From: Lentzea sp. NBRC 102530
GTDB taxonomy: Bacteria > Actinomycetota > Actinomycetes > Mycobacteriales > Pseudonocardiaceae
Direction: 5' to 3'
DNA: 64,000 nt
Assembly: GCF_030269365.1 (NCBI RefSeq)
Contig: NZ_BSTF01000007.1
Location: 372,001-436,000, forward strand
In this document: positions 25,708 to 33,393 of the stretch, in pieces
Position numbering within the stretch: position 1 is the stretch's first letter
Layout of the letters: each line of letters starts with the position of its first letter
Notes under the pieces: generated by a model
The model's input: only the letters and a program-made list of their open reading frames with translations
The model's database searches: none
Told to the model about the DNA's origin: nothing
Made by a program: the position numbers and the translations under genes

Positions 25708-26394
25708 TCACCCCTGTCCGTTGGCCATGGCGAGCAGGCGTCGCGCGTTGTCCGGCGCCGGGGTGAGCACGTCGACCCCGGAACCGTCCACGAAGGACAC
25801 CCGCACCGCGTGCACGTCGCGGATCTGGTACTGCTTCGGGAGTTTCCGCTCGGCGAGCGCGACGGCGGCGATCTGGCCGCGCGCCACCTCGGCGACCGTC
25901 GTGACGTCGGCGGTCTCGATCGGCTGGTGCGGCGGGTACGGGCTCCTGGTGCTGAACGCCTCTTTGGCGCTCTTCGCGAAGCCGCTCACGCGGTCGAGGA
26001 GGCTCTTCTCCGGTTCCGGTGCGGCCGGTTCCCCGACCAGGGCGACCCGTGCGAGCCTGCCCGGCGTCAGCACCAGCCACGAGACCCCGGCGACCGGCCG
26101 GCAGAGCTGGGCGGTGGCCGAGGTGGGGTGCGGACCCCAGGCGACGACGTGCGGGACGTCGGCACCGCCGTCCTCGGGACCGCTGCCCGCGAACGCCGCG
26201 TCGAAGACGCCCGCCGCCGCGTTGCCGAACGCGCCGGTGACCTTGCCCAGCCCGCCCCGTTCGGGACGGCCCTGCCAGTCCAGTCCTCTCAGGTCGAACC
26301 TGGTGCTCGCGACGTCGGTGCCGACGCACAGCAGGATCGGTTCGCCCGCCTGGCACCACGACTGCCTGATGGCGAGAACGCCGTCGAGCTTCAC
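25708..26394 (-). CDS. Hypothetical protein of the second WXG100-like set
   Basis: 228 residues from a GTG at 26394 overlapping the preceding stop (GTGA). No signal peptide or membrane segment. Repeating hydrophobic strands (ILLCVGTDVASTRFDL, GVSWLVLTPGRLARVAL, AVRVSFVDGSGVDVL) suggest two PH-like barrels; no domain could be named. Context links it to the WXG100-like protein encoded just upstream. Confidence 0.7.
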   Translation of the reverse strand: MKLDGVLAIRQSWCQAGEPILLCVGTDVASTRFDLRGLDWQGRPERGGLGKVTGAFGNAAAGVFDAAFAGSGPEDGGADVPHVVAWGPHPTSATAQLCRPVAGVSWLVLTPGRLARVALVGEPAAPEPEKSLLDRVSGFAKSAKEAFSTRSPYPPHQPIETADVTTVAEVARGQIAAVALAERKLPKQYQIRDVHAVRVSFVDGSGVDVLTPAPDNARRLLAMANGQG

Positions 26395-27527
26395 CAGCTG
26401 AACCCGCGTTCCTGAGCGTCGCGACGCTCCTCTTCGGACGGTTTGTTCTGCGCCGCGTCGTAGGCTTCCTGGCTGCCGAACTTGATCGCGCCGTCGACCG
26501 CCGTGCTGACGCCCGCGTCGAAGAGCGCGCCGGTGATCCGGGTCTGGCCGCCGAGCGCGCCGGTGAGCACGGTCTGCGCCACGTTGCTCGCGAGCGCGCC
26601 CTCGCCGGTGACGCCCTGCATGAACCGGTTGGCCGTGGTCGAGGCGAGCGACGTGCCGTCGGCGCGCGTGAGGACGTTGACGATCGGGTTCGCGCCGAGG
26701 TGCCGGCCGGCGGCCTGCTGCACCACGTTGCCGCCGCGCAGGCCGTTCATCCGCTGGATGACCTGGCGCAACGGGCCGCGCAGGCGCACCAGCAGCTTCT
26801 CGATCTGCTGCACGGCCTTGAACAGCTCCATCTGGAGCTTCGAGACGCGCATCGTGATCCGCACCCCGGTGCTGCCGACCTGCACGGTCGTCGTCGCGCC
26901 GGCCGCCGCGACCGAGCCGCCCGCGGTGATCCACGAGGCCGCGAGGGCGGCGAGCCACTGCACGATCAACCCGATGATCAGTTCGGTGAGCACCTGGATC
27001 ACGAACTCGACGAACATGTCGAAGAGCTCGGCGATGGTCTCCAGGGTCTGCTTCAGGCCGCGGATGTCCTCCGCGAGCGCCTCGACACCCCCGGCGAACT
27101 CGTCGACCTGCTTGCGGAACCCGTCACCGGCCGCGCCGGCCCACATCTGGGTGGTGGCCGCGCCGCGCTTCTTCTCCGACTCGGCGACCTCGTCGAGCCA
27201 CTTGGCGACCTCTTCCCAGCCCTCGCCGGTCGCACGCATCTGCTCGGGGTCGCCGATCGCCCACTCGGCGAGCTCGATCAGCGGGCTGAGCACGATCGAG
27301 ACGAGGAAGCCGAGTCCGTTGTCCAGCAACGCCTGCCCGGGACTCGCCAGCGTCTGGAGCAACTCCATCCGGCCGGCGATCGTCGCGGCGGTCATCTGCG
27401 GTGGCGAGGTGGCGTCCGCGAGGTCGGCCATCGCGCCGTAGGCCGAACTGCCGCGCTCGGCGGCCTGCTCGGCCCAGTTCTTCTGGTCGGCGCCGTTGAG
27501 GTCGGCGAACGTGCCGGGGCCGGTCAT
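26391..27527 (-). CDS. Large WXG100-like protein
   Basis: 378 residues. An N-terminal helical region ends with the WXG motif MWAGAAGDGFRKQVDEF (W near 133), followed by a long hydrophobic helix (ELFDMFVEFVIQVLTELIIG in one run) and a helical C-terminal half with no recognised enzyme domain. This layout is that of large actinomycete ESX substrates. The ATG at 27527 overlaps the preceding stop by ATGA. No ESX secretion machinery is encoded in the window. Confidence 0.78.
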   Translation of the reverse strand: MTGPGTFADLNGADQKNWAEQAAERGSSAYGAMADLADATSPPQMTAATIAGRMELLQTLASPGQALLDNGLGFLVSIVLSPLIELAEWAIGDPEQMRATGEGWEEVAKWLDEVAESEKKRGAATTQMWAGAAGDGFRKQVDEFAGGVEALAEDIRGLKQTLETIAELFDMFVEFVIQVLTELIIGLIVQWLAALAASWITAGGSVAAAGATTTVQVGSTGVRITMRVSKLQMELFKAVQQIEKLLVRLRGPLRQVIQRMNGLRGGNVVQQAAGRHLGANPIVNVLTRADGTSLASTTANRFMQGVTGEGALASNVAQTVLTGALGGQTRITGALFDAGVSTAVDGAIKFGSQEAYDAAQNKPSEEERRDAQERGFSW

Positions 27528-27853
27528 CAGGCGCCGCCCCCGAGCCCCTTGCCGAGCCGGCCGAACGCCTGCGAGAGCCCCTGGTCGACGCCTCGGTACA
27601 CGGAGGAGCTCTCCCGGAGCTGTTCGCCGGTCTGCTTCAGGAAGCCCTGCGCGTCCGTCGCGAGCTGCTGGCACTCCTGCAGGCTCTTGAAGTAGCCGCT
27701 GCTCAGCCCGACCGCGTCGCCGATCGGCCCGAAGCACTGGTCGTCGACCCGCGCCTGTTCGAGCAGCTTCGCGAGCGCGCCGAACTTCTCCGCGAGGCTG
27801 TCGCTGCCCTTCGCGAACGCGGTCAGCGCGTCCGGCTGGATCTGGAAGTTCAC
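27527..27853 (-). CDS. EspC/WXG100-like small helical protein
   Basis: 108 residues, all helical, beginning FQIQPDALTAFAKGSDSLAEKF, a pattern typical of small ESX-secretion-associated proteins. It precedes the large WXG100-like gene with an ATGA overlap, the order seen for substrate pairs. There is a run of three glycines before the final alanine and no WXG tripeptide. Confidence 0.75.
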   Translation of the reverse strand: MNFQIQPDALTAFAKGSDSLAEKFGALAKLLEQARVDDQCFGPIGDAVGLSSGYFKSLQECQQLATDAQGFLKQTGEQLRESSSVYRGVDQGLSQAFGRLGKGLGGGA

Positions 27854-27863
27854 CCGGTTCCCC

Positions 27864-28340
27864 CTACCTCAGGTACGTGCTCGGCGGTTCCTCGTCTTCG
27901 ACGTGATCTTGTGCCGGGCGGTTCCGCGGGGGCTGCTGCGGCTGTGGTGCCGGGGCCGGCGGCTGGCCGGGCGGCGGGGGCGCCGAGGGCATGATCGGCT
28001 CGACGCCCGACGCGAGCATGCCGTCCTTGAACTGCTGCAGCTGGTCCCCGAGGATCGGCGCCACGGCCTGCTCCAGCTGCTGCGCGGCGTTCTGCGTCGC
28101 CATCCTGATCGCGTCGAGGATCTCCTGCTGCAACTGCACGTGCGAGCGGTTCATCGCGTTCGGCGCGAGCTGCAACCCGAGCACCGCGCCGGACGTGGCG
28201 GCGGTCACGGTGACCGCGCCGTCGCGGCTGCGGCCGACCCCGCGCAGGTCCTTCATGGCCTGCTGCAACGCGCCGGCCTTCTTCGCCTGTTCCTCGAACG
28301 AGCGCATCAGTGACTGCATGCGCTCCTGGCGGTCCGTCAC
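27864..28340 (-). CDS. YbaB/EbfC-family protein with proline-rich tail
   Basis: 158 residues from a GTG. Residues ~1-110 follow the YbaB/EbfC nucleoid-associated fold (SFEEQAKKAGALQQAMKDL, then VTVTAATSGAVLGLQLAP), with a proline-rich, probably disordered tail (APPPPGQPPAPAPQPQQPP). In actinomycetes such YbaB-like genes often lead WXG100 operons; the WXG100-like pair follows 10 bases later. DNA binding is inferred from the family. Confidence 0.82.
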   Translation of the reverse strand: MTDRQERMQSLMRSFEEQAKKAGALQQAMKDLRGVGRSRDGAVTVTAATSGAVLGLQLAPNAMNRSHVQLQQEILDAIRMATQNAAQQLEQAVAPILGDQLQQFKDGMLASGVEPIMPSAPPPPGQPPAPAPQPQQPPRNRPAQDHVEDEEPPSTYLR

Positions 28341-28438
28341 TTCAACTTCCCCCGAAAGTCAACAACACGTGCGCGTCGCAGGCTACGCGATCGCGTTCAC
28401 CGCGTGGAGGGGTTGGGAACTTTCGCCGGCGGCGCGCG

Positions 28439-28636
28439 TCAACTCGCCGGATTGCTGCCGTTCTGGGGCTTTTCGCGCTCCGCCTGCGGCTCGTCCCGCA
28501 GACCCGCCGACTCGGCCTTGAGGATCTTCGCCGACTGGCCCAGCGACCGTGCCATCTCCGGCAGTTTCTTGCTGCCGAACAACAACAGGACGACCGCCGC
28601 GATGATCAGCAGTTCGGTTGCTCCGAGGTTGCCCAT
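28439..28636 (-). CDS. tatA: Twin-arginine translocase subunit TatA
   Basis: 65 residues. One N-terminal membrane helix (ELLIIAAVVLLLFGSKKLP) followed by an amphipathic helix and a charged tail is the standard TatA plan. GGAGGAAG lies 9 bases before the ATG. TatA forms the pore for folded proteins such as those with RR signals; one candidate client is the M20 peptidase at 40482. No tatB or tatC lies nearby. Confidence 0.92.
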   Translation of the reverse strand: MGNLGATELLIIAAVVLLLFGSKKLPEMARSLGQSAKILKAESAGLRDEPQAEREKPQNGSNPAS

Positions 28637-28655
28637 GTGCTCACTTCCTCCGGTT

Positions 28656-28700
28656 GTGCCCGAACTCGACACTACCTTGTGCCACAACGAGTTCGGGCAC
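28656..28700. repeat. Inverted repeat upstream of tatA
   Basis: Thirteen-base perfect arms (GTGCCCGAACTCG and its complement) are separated by 19 bases. It sits between the end of the oxidoreductase gene and tatA, so it could be a terminator for the former or a regulatory site of the latter. Confidence 0.55.
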
Positions 28701-28755
28701 CGGTGGCAACGCCCCAGAACGTCCTTATCGGACTTTCGGGCGGTTGTGGGCAGAC

Positions 28756-29919
28756 TCAGGACCGGTCGAACTCCGGGATCAGCTCGCCGATCAGCCTGAT
28801 GCTCGTCATGACCTCCTCGGCACCGATCGGCCCGATCTGCTGCAGGCACATCAGCCGGTCGATCCCGAGGTCCGCGTAGGCCCGCAGCTTCTTGCGGCAC
28901 GTGTCGGGACTGCCGACGATCAGCGACTGCTGCGCCGACAGCACCTCGAACAGCTCGTCCTCCGGCACGTCCTCACCCTGGATGATCCGGCCGATCACGA
29001 GCTGCGCGTCGGTGGGCGCGGCGTCGACCTCGGCGCGCAGGAACTCACCCGTGAGACCGCCGTCGCCGGCAGCGAGGATGTCCTGGTGCCGTTGCATGGT
29101 GGCGGCGAACTCGGCGGCGGCGTTGAAGAAGCGCAGCGCGGTCACCGTGTACCAGGCAGCGGCGGCGGCCGCCCCGTTGCGCATGGCCTGCTCGTCGGTC
29201 TCGGCGCAGTGCACGAAGGTGAAGTACGCGACCTGGTTGTTGACGAACGACCCGACGGGTGAGGTGCACTGGTCGGCGGCCGAACGGTAGAGCTCGATCA
29301 TGCGGGCGACCCGGTCGATGGACTCCCAGATCGTCGTCCCCAGCACGCCCACCCCGCGCCGGCCCGCCTCCTCGAACGACGTCGGGGACGCGGCGGCCTG
29401 CCACAGCGGCGGGTGCGGGTTCTGCAACGGCTTGGGGATGACCGAGACGTCGGAGATGTCGTAGTGCTCGCCGCGGTGCGAGAACCGGTCGGTGGTCCAC
29501 ATCCTCGGCACCATCTCGAACGCCTCGGCGGTCTGGGCGCGGGCGTCGGCGGGCTCGATGCCGAACAGGTTCCACTCGGGGATGGTGGAGCGGGTGAGGC
29601 CGAGTTCGACGCGGCCGCCGCTCAGGTGGTCGAGGGTGGCGGCGCGTTCGGCCACGCGGATCGGGTGGTTGAACCTGCCCGGCGCGAGCACGGCGGCGTG
29701 GCCGAGGCGCATGCGGGACGTCTGCTGGGACAGCGCGGCGAGCATCAGCTCGGGCGCGGAGGACAGGCTGAACTCCCCCGCGCCGTGGTGCTCGACCTGC
29801 CACCAGCAGCCGTAGCCGAGCTCGTCGGCGAGTCGTGCCTGGTCGAGGGCCTGGCGGAAGCGGAACTCCTCGGGAGCAGGGCCGGGGTTCTGGATCTCGT
29901 TGAACAGGTCGATCTTCAT
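28756..29919 (-). CDS. LLM-class flavin-dependent oxidoreductase
   Basis: About 387 residues with the luciferase-like TIM-barrel pattern: KIDLFNEIQNPGPAPEEFRF at the start, WWQVEHHGAGEFSLSSAPEL, RLGHAAVLAPGRFNHPIRVAE and the C-terminal IVGSPDTCRKKLRAYADLGIDRLM (in segments). These enzymes use reduced FMN or F420 to oxygenate or reduce varied substrates; nothing fixes the substrate. ATG 29919 has GAGGTGAGG upstream; a GTG at 29925 is possible. It stands alone. Confidence 0.9.
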   Translation of the reverse strand: MKIDLFNEIQNPGPAPEEFRFRQALDQARLADELGYGCWWQVEHHGAGEFSLSSAPELMLAALSQQTSRMRLGHAAVLAPGRFNHPIRVAERAATLDHLSGGRVELGLTRSTIPEWNLFGIEPADARAQTAEAFEMVPRMWTTDRFSHRGEHYDISDVSVIPKPLQNPHPPLWQAAASPTSFEEAGRRGVGVLGTTIWESIDRVARMIELYRSAADQCTSPVGSFVNNQVAYFTFVHCAETDEQAMRNGAAAAAAWYTVTALRFFNAAAEFAATMQRHQDILAAGDGGLTGEFLRAEVDAAPTDAQLVIGRIIQGEDVPEDELFEVLSAQQSLIVGSPDTCRKKLRAYADLGIDRLMCLQQIGPIGAEEVMTSIRLIGELIPEFDRS

Positions 29920-30024
29920 CGGCACACACCCTCACCTCGTGCGGACACCAAGGCTGATGTCTCTGAGAGCGACCGGCTCGTTACGCTGGTGGTACAACTC
30001 GCCCGGGACGGAGCAACGCGGACG

Positions 30025-31071
30025 TCATTCGCAGGCGCAGCAACTCGCGTCGTCGCTCCCGCACTCCGGCCTGCCCGGCGTGGGCTCGTGGACCGGGCCG
30101 CTGCGCGGGGCGAGCGGGGGCAGCTGCCGTTCCTGGTCCGAGCACCGGTCGGTGCCGGGGCAGCTCTTCACCAGCGTCACGGCGGGCGCCTCGGTGATCA
30201 CCGGCGGGCGGCGCTTGGCCCCGCCCGGCCACTGCACGGAGATCGAGATGGACGAGGAGTTGTTGTCGTAGCGCGATTCCACCAGCGTGCGGTCGGAGTT
30301 CACGGTGTTGACGAGGTCGTAGGTGCCCGAGGCGACGTTGGTGAGGTCGAGCCACTGGAAGTCGACGGCCTTGCGGTAGTCGTCGCCGCTGCCGACCGAG
30401 ATGCCCTCGAACATCTCGGTGGCGTCCGGATCGTTGCGGCCGCAGTTGCTCTTCTTCAGGCGTTCGGCGAGCCGGCCCTCCGGGCTGGCGGCGTCGCGCT
30501 GGGCGCCGGGCAGCCGGTCGGCGTCGGCGGTGCGGTACCGGTCGCCCAGGCAGAAGCCGTTCTTGCGGTCGGCCACCACCGTGCGGCCACCCGGCGTGCG
30601 CAGTTGCATGTGCGCGAACCCCATGAGGTGCCAGTGCAGGTGCGTCGGGGCGGGCTCGTAGTACATCGACGTGGCGGTGGAGCGACGCGCGTCGTCGAAC
30701 GTGGCGGGGATCTCGGCGCCGCGCGCGGTCTGGAACGCCTGCCGCACCTCCATGGTCGACCCGCCCGAACGGCGGCCGTGCAGCATCAGCGGGCCGTCGC
30801 CGACGTTGTCCATGGCGGTGGTGAACCGGATGCGGACGGCCCTGATGTCGCCCGACGTCACGCACTCCCCGTTGGGCGCCTTGGCATCGGCGACCAGACA
30901 CACGTCCCAGTCGCGGCACAGCGACGGGTCGCCGCCGTACCCGCCGGGGCAGCCGACCGGCGCCTGGCGGAGGTCGGGGAGCAACGGGCCGGCCGCCTGA
31001 GCCGGTTGCGCCAACACCGCGGTGAGCGCGAGCGCCATGCCTGCCGCGCCCCACGTCTTGCCAGAACCCAT
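30025..31071 (-). CDS. Secreted lysyl-oxidase-like copper protein
   Basis: 348 residues. A Sec signal (about 1-28, ending PAQAA) precedes a lysyl oxidase domain: the copper-binding THLHWHLMGFAHMQL with three or four histidines, NGFCLGDRY, and QWLDLTNVASGTYDLVNTVN (in segments). In animals the family oxidises lysine side chains to cross-link matrix; bacterial members are little studied. A cysteine-rich tail ends CCACE. The ATG at 31071 is preferred over an upstream TTG at 31080. Confidence 0.85.
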   Translation of the reverse strand: MGSGKTWGAAGMALALTAVLAQPAQAAGPLLPDLRQAPVGCPGGYGGDPSLCRDWDVCLVADAKAPNGECVTSGDIRAVRIRFTTAMDNVGDGPLMLHGRRSGGSTMEVRQAFQTARGAEIPATFDDARRSTATSMYYEPAPTHLHWHLMGFAHMQLRTPGGRTVVADRKNGFCLGDRYRTADADRLPGAQRDAASPEGRLAERLKKSNCGRNDPDATEMFEGISVGSGDDYRKAVDFQWLDLTNVASGTYDLVNTVNSDRTLVESRYDNNSSSISISVQWPGGAKRRPPVITEAPAVTLVKSCPGTDRCSDQERQLPPLAPRSGPVHEPTPGRPECGSDDASCCACE

Positions 31072-31160
31072 GGGGCACAAGGCTAGGGGCGGACGGCACC
31101 GTCACCCGCACTCCCCGCCAAGGTCTACCCGGCCGAGTGAACGTCCGGTGCCCGCGCACA

Positions 31161-31207
31161 CCGGAGATCGCTGACTGCCGAATCCTTTGGCAGGCAGCGA
31201 TCTCCGG
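31161..31207. terminator. Strong hairpin after the sigma/anti-sigma operon
   Basis: Nineteen-base arms (31161-31179 and 31189-31207) pair in 18 positions around a nine-base loop. It begins 24 bases beyond the anti-sigma stop codon on the minus strand and is a probable terminator. Confidence 0.75.
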
Positions 31208-31231
31208 CTCCGCAGCGTTACCGGAGGCCGG

Positions 31232-32572
31232 TCACGGCCTGTCCCCGGCGCGGTCGACCACCCCGGTGTCGACGGCGGAGAACGAGACGTCGGTGCCCGC
31301 CGGCACACCCTCCCAGGAGTCGGTTCCCGGCTGCAGCAACACCATGCGCGTGCCGATGTACCGGCCGGACTCCGGGTCGATGATGATGTCCTCGCGGGTC
31401 GCGCCTCCCGGCAGGCCGAGCGCGGTGCCGACCTTCCCGTTCAGGTTCGCCGTCCGTTCGGTGACCTGCAGGTTCGGCAGGTGCTGCAACGCCTGGTAGA
31501 GCGCGGACCGCAGTTCCTTCGACGCCTCCGGGGAGGCCAGGACCAGACCGGCGTTGTACAGCGCGCTCCCGGCGTCCTGGCGCGAGTCGTTCCACAGGCG
31601 GTCGTACAGCGCCCGGGGCTCGGTCGGCAGCGCGCCCATGAACCGGGGGTTGGGCTTGTGCCAGCCACCCGCCCGCTCGGCGCAGGGCTTGCCCCAGTCG
31701 GGGTCCCCGCCGAGTTCCTCGTTCATGCCGGGGTAGTCGCCGCACGGGCCCCGCAGTTCCGGCATCGGGTTGCTGCCGGAGAACAGGCCGCCGTCCCCCT
31801 CCGCCTCGACGAGTTCCTCGCTGCCGACCACCCACCGGTGGTCGAGGACGGCGCGGCGTTCGAGCCACTCCCCCGTGCGGTCGGCGGGGATCCACACCTC
31901 CTGGAGGTTGTGGAAGAGCGCCGACAAGGGCTTGCCGGTCCTGGTCCGGGCGCTGCCGAGGTCCCAGGAGTGCCGGGCGACGTAGCGGTACTGGCCCGTG
32001 GACGGGCCGGGCTGCGCGGTCGTGGCGGCGGCGGCCCGGCGCAGGGTCTCGGCGGCGCTCGCGGCGGGACCCGAGTCGCTCGACCACAGGGTGGGGACGG
32101 CGACGAGGGCGCCCGCGACGAGGGTCACGGCCGCGGCGGCGACCAGCCAGCGCCTGCCGCCGGCCCCCGCCCAGCGCCTGGCGCCACCCCGCGGTGCTTC
32201 GCCCGCAACCACCGAGCCTCGCTCCCGGCCACCCCGCGGTGCTCCGCTCACAGCCACCGAGCCTCGCTCCCGGCCACCCCGCGGTGCTCCGCCCGCGGCG
32301 ACCAGCCCGGGCCCGCCGCCGCTCTCCGACGCCTCGCCTGCGGCCACCAGCCGACCGCCGGCCTGCGGCGCCGCGCCGGCAGCCACTGAGCCGTGCTCCG
32401 GTGCCCCTCCGGCGACCACCAGCCCACGTCCCGTACCTCCTTCCACCTCCTCCACGGCGGCGAGCACGCGGGCGAGCGCGCGTTCGCGGGCCTCGGCCGA
32501 GAAGGCGGGCCCCTCCGGCTGCGCCGCGATCGCGGCGTCCAGTTCCTCTTCGGTCCAGGTGGTGTCAGTCAT
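31232..32572 (-). CDS. Membrane-anchored anti-sigma-like protein (CU044_5270 type)
   Basis: 446 residues. The cytoplasmic part (1-~140) carries a low-complexity stretch of repeats around GAPRGGRERGSV, then one membrane helix (WLVAAAAVTLVAGALVAVP) and a large outer domain (~280 residues, YRYVARHSWDLGSA, EEVEWIPAD-like and IIIDPESGRYIGTRMV regions) typical of CU044_5270 proteins encoded beside ECF sigma factors. Its start overlaps the sigma gene by 8 bases. No zinc anti-sigma HxxxCxxC motif was seen, so inhibition of the sigma factor is inferred from context. Confidence 0.82.
   Translation of the reverse strand: MTDTTWTEEELDAAIAAQPEGPAFSAEARERALARVLAAVEEVEGGTGRGLVVAGGAPEHGSVAAGAAPQAGGRLVAAGEASESGGGPGLVAAGGAPRGGRERGSVAVSGAPRGGRERGSVVAGEAPRGGARRWAGAGGRRWLVAAAAVTLVAGALVAVPTLWSSDSGPAASAAETLRRAAAATTAQPGPSTGQYRYVARHSWDLGSARTRTGKPLSALFHNLQEVWIPADRTGEWLERRAVLDHRWVVGSEELVEAEGDGGLFSGSNPMPELRGPCGDYPGMNEELGGDPDWGKPCAERAGGWHKPNPRFMGALPTEPRALYDRLWNDSRQDAGSALYNAGLVLASPEASKELRSALYQALQHLPNLQVTERTANLNGKVGTALGLPGGATREDIIIDPESGRYIGTRMVLLQPGTDSWEGVPAGTDVSFSAVDTGVVDRAGDRP
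32184..32310. repeat. 45-base tandem repeat inside the anti-sigma gene
   Basis: Units at 32184-32228 and 32229-32273 are near-identical, with a partial third to about 32310. They encode 15-residue copies of the GAPRGGRERGSV phrase on the minus strand, in the cytoplasmic linker. The length keeps the frame, so copy number could vary freely. Confidence 0.85.
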
Positions 32573-33149
32573 CGTTGCTCTCCAGGACGACGGCGGGACA
32601 CGCGGTGCGCAGCTGCTGCCGGACGCGGTGGAGCCGGGAACGCACGGTGCCGACGGGGATGTCGAGCGCCTGGGCGACCTCGGTGGTGTCCAGTCCGGCC
32701 CAGCTCGTGAGCAGCAGCACGTCGCGGTCCCGTTGCTTGAGCTGCTGGACCGCCACGGCGAACTGACGTGCCTTGACCTCGGCGTCCACTGAGTCGACCA
32801 CCCGGCCCTCGTGGCTGTCGCTCTCGTGACCGGGCGCGAGGCGCGCGTAGGCCTCCCGTTCCCGCCTGCGTCCGCGCAGGTGGGTGTGCAGGAGGTTGGT
32901 CGCGATGCCGAACAGCCAGGCCCGCGCGGTGCCGCGGGTGGCGTCGAAGTGGGTGCGGCTGTGGATCGCCGAGACGAACACGTCCGCGACGAGGTCGTCC
33001 GCCGCCATCGGCACCCATCTGGCCAGATAGCGGTGCAACTCGTCGGCGTGGCGGGTGAACAGAACTGTGAAGTCCTCCCCGGCCCCGGTGTCCCCGAGAC
33101 CCGGGCCGGGTGGGACTTCGTCCCGCGAACTACGGTTGATCACGGTCAT
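32565..33149 (-). CDS. ECF-type RNA polymerase sigma factor
   Basis: 194 residues. Region 2 is visible as DDLVADVFVSAIHSRTHFD and TARAWLFGIATNLLHTHLR, region 4 as LLLTSWAGLDTTEVAQALDIPVGTVRSRLHRVRQQL (in segments). Both ECF regions are complete. It is co-transcribed with the downstream membrane protein, its probable anti-sigma partner. The GTG one codon upstream (33152) is an alternative start. Target genes are unknown. Confidence 0.93.
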   Translation of the reverse strand: MTVINRSSRDEVPPGPGLGDTGAGEDFTVLFTRHADELHRYLARWVPMAADDLVADVFVSAIHSRTHFDATRGTARAWLFGIATNLLHTHLRGRRREREAYARLAPGHESDSHEGRVVDSVDAEVKARQFAVAVQQLKQRDRDVLLLTSWAGLDTTEVAQALDIPVGTVRSRLHRVRQQLRTACPAVVLESNDD

Positions 33150-33192
33150 CACGGTGGTTCTTAGCCGCAGGCCGCTTCGGCGTTCACGAGCG

Positions 33193-33360
33193 TCAGCCTG
33201 CCAGTGCGGCTCCGAGCTCCGAGACCAGGTCGGCCGGGGCCTCGACGCCGGCGGACAGGCTGAGCAGCCGTCGGTGGTGCCGAGTCCCGCGGGCGGCAGG
33301 TCTTCGCGGGTGATCGGTGAGGGCCGAGGCTGCTCGCGCTCACGCAGGACCTGACCGGGG
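33193..33360 (-). pseudogene. Remnant: C-terminus of a Cys/Met-metabolism PLP enzyme
   Basis: Read on the minus strand, three frames join to ASSLGP, ITREDLPPAGLGTTDG and LLSLSAGVEAPADLVSE, ending at a TGA at 33193-33195. This is the familiar C-terminal end of cystathionine gamma-synthase/lyase-type proteins (...GLLRLSVGVED...). At least two single-base shifts separate the pieces and everything upstream is missing. It lies between the sigma gene and a convergent-strand ABC permease and is non-functional. Confidence 0.68.
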
Positions 33361-33393
33361 TGTCACGCCGCGCGACACCCCGGTCGTCGCTCA

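Noticed and set aside
28656-28700. Riboswitch before tatA
   Set aside because: Only one simple inverted repeat is present and no known riboswitch core could be recognised.
32184-32310. CRISPR-like repeats
   Set aside because: Units are directly tandem without spacers, number fewer than three full copies and are in frame within a protein gene.
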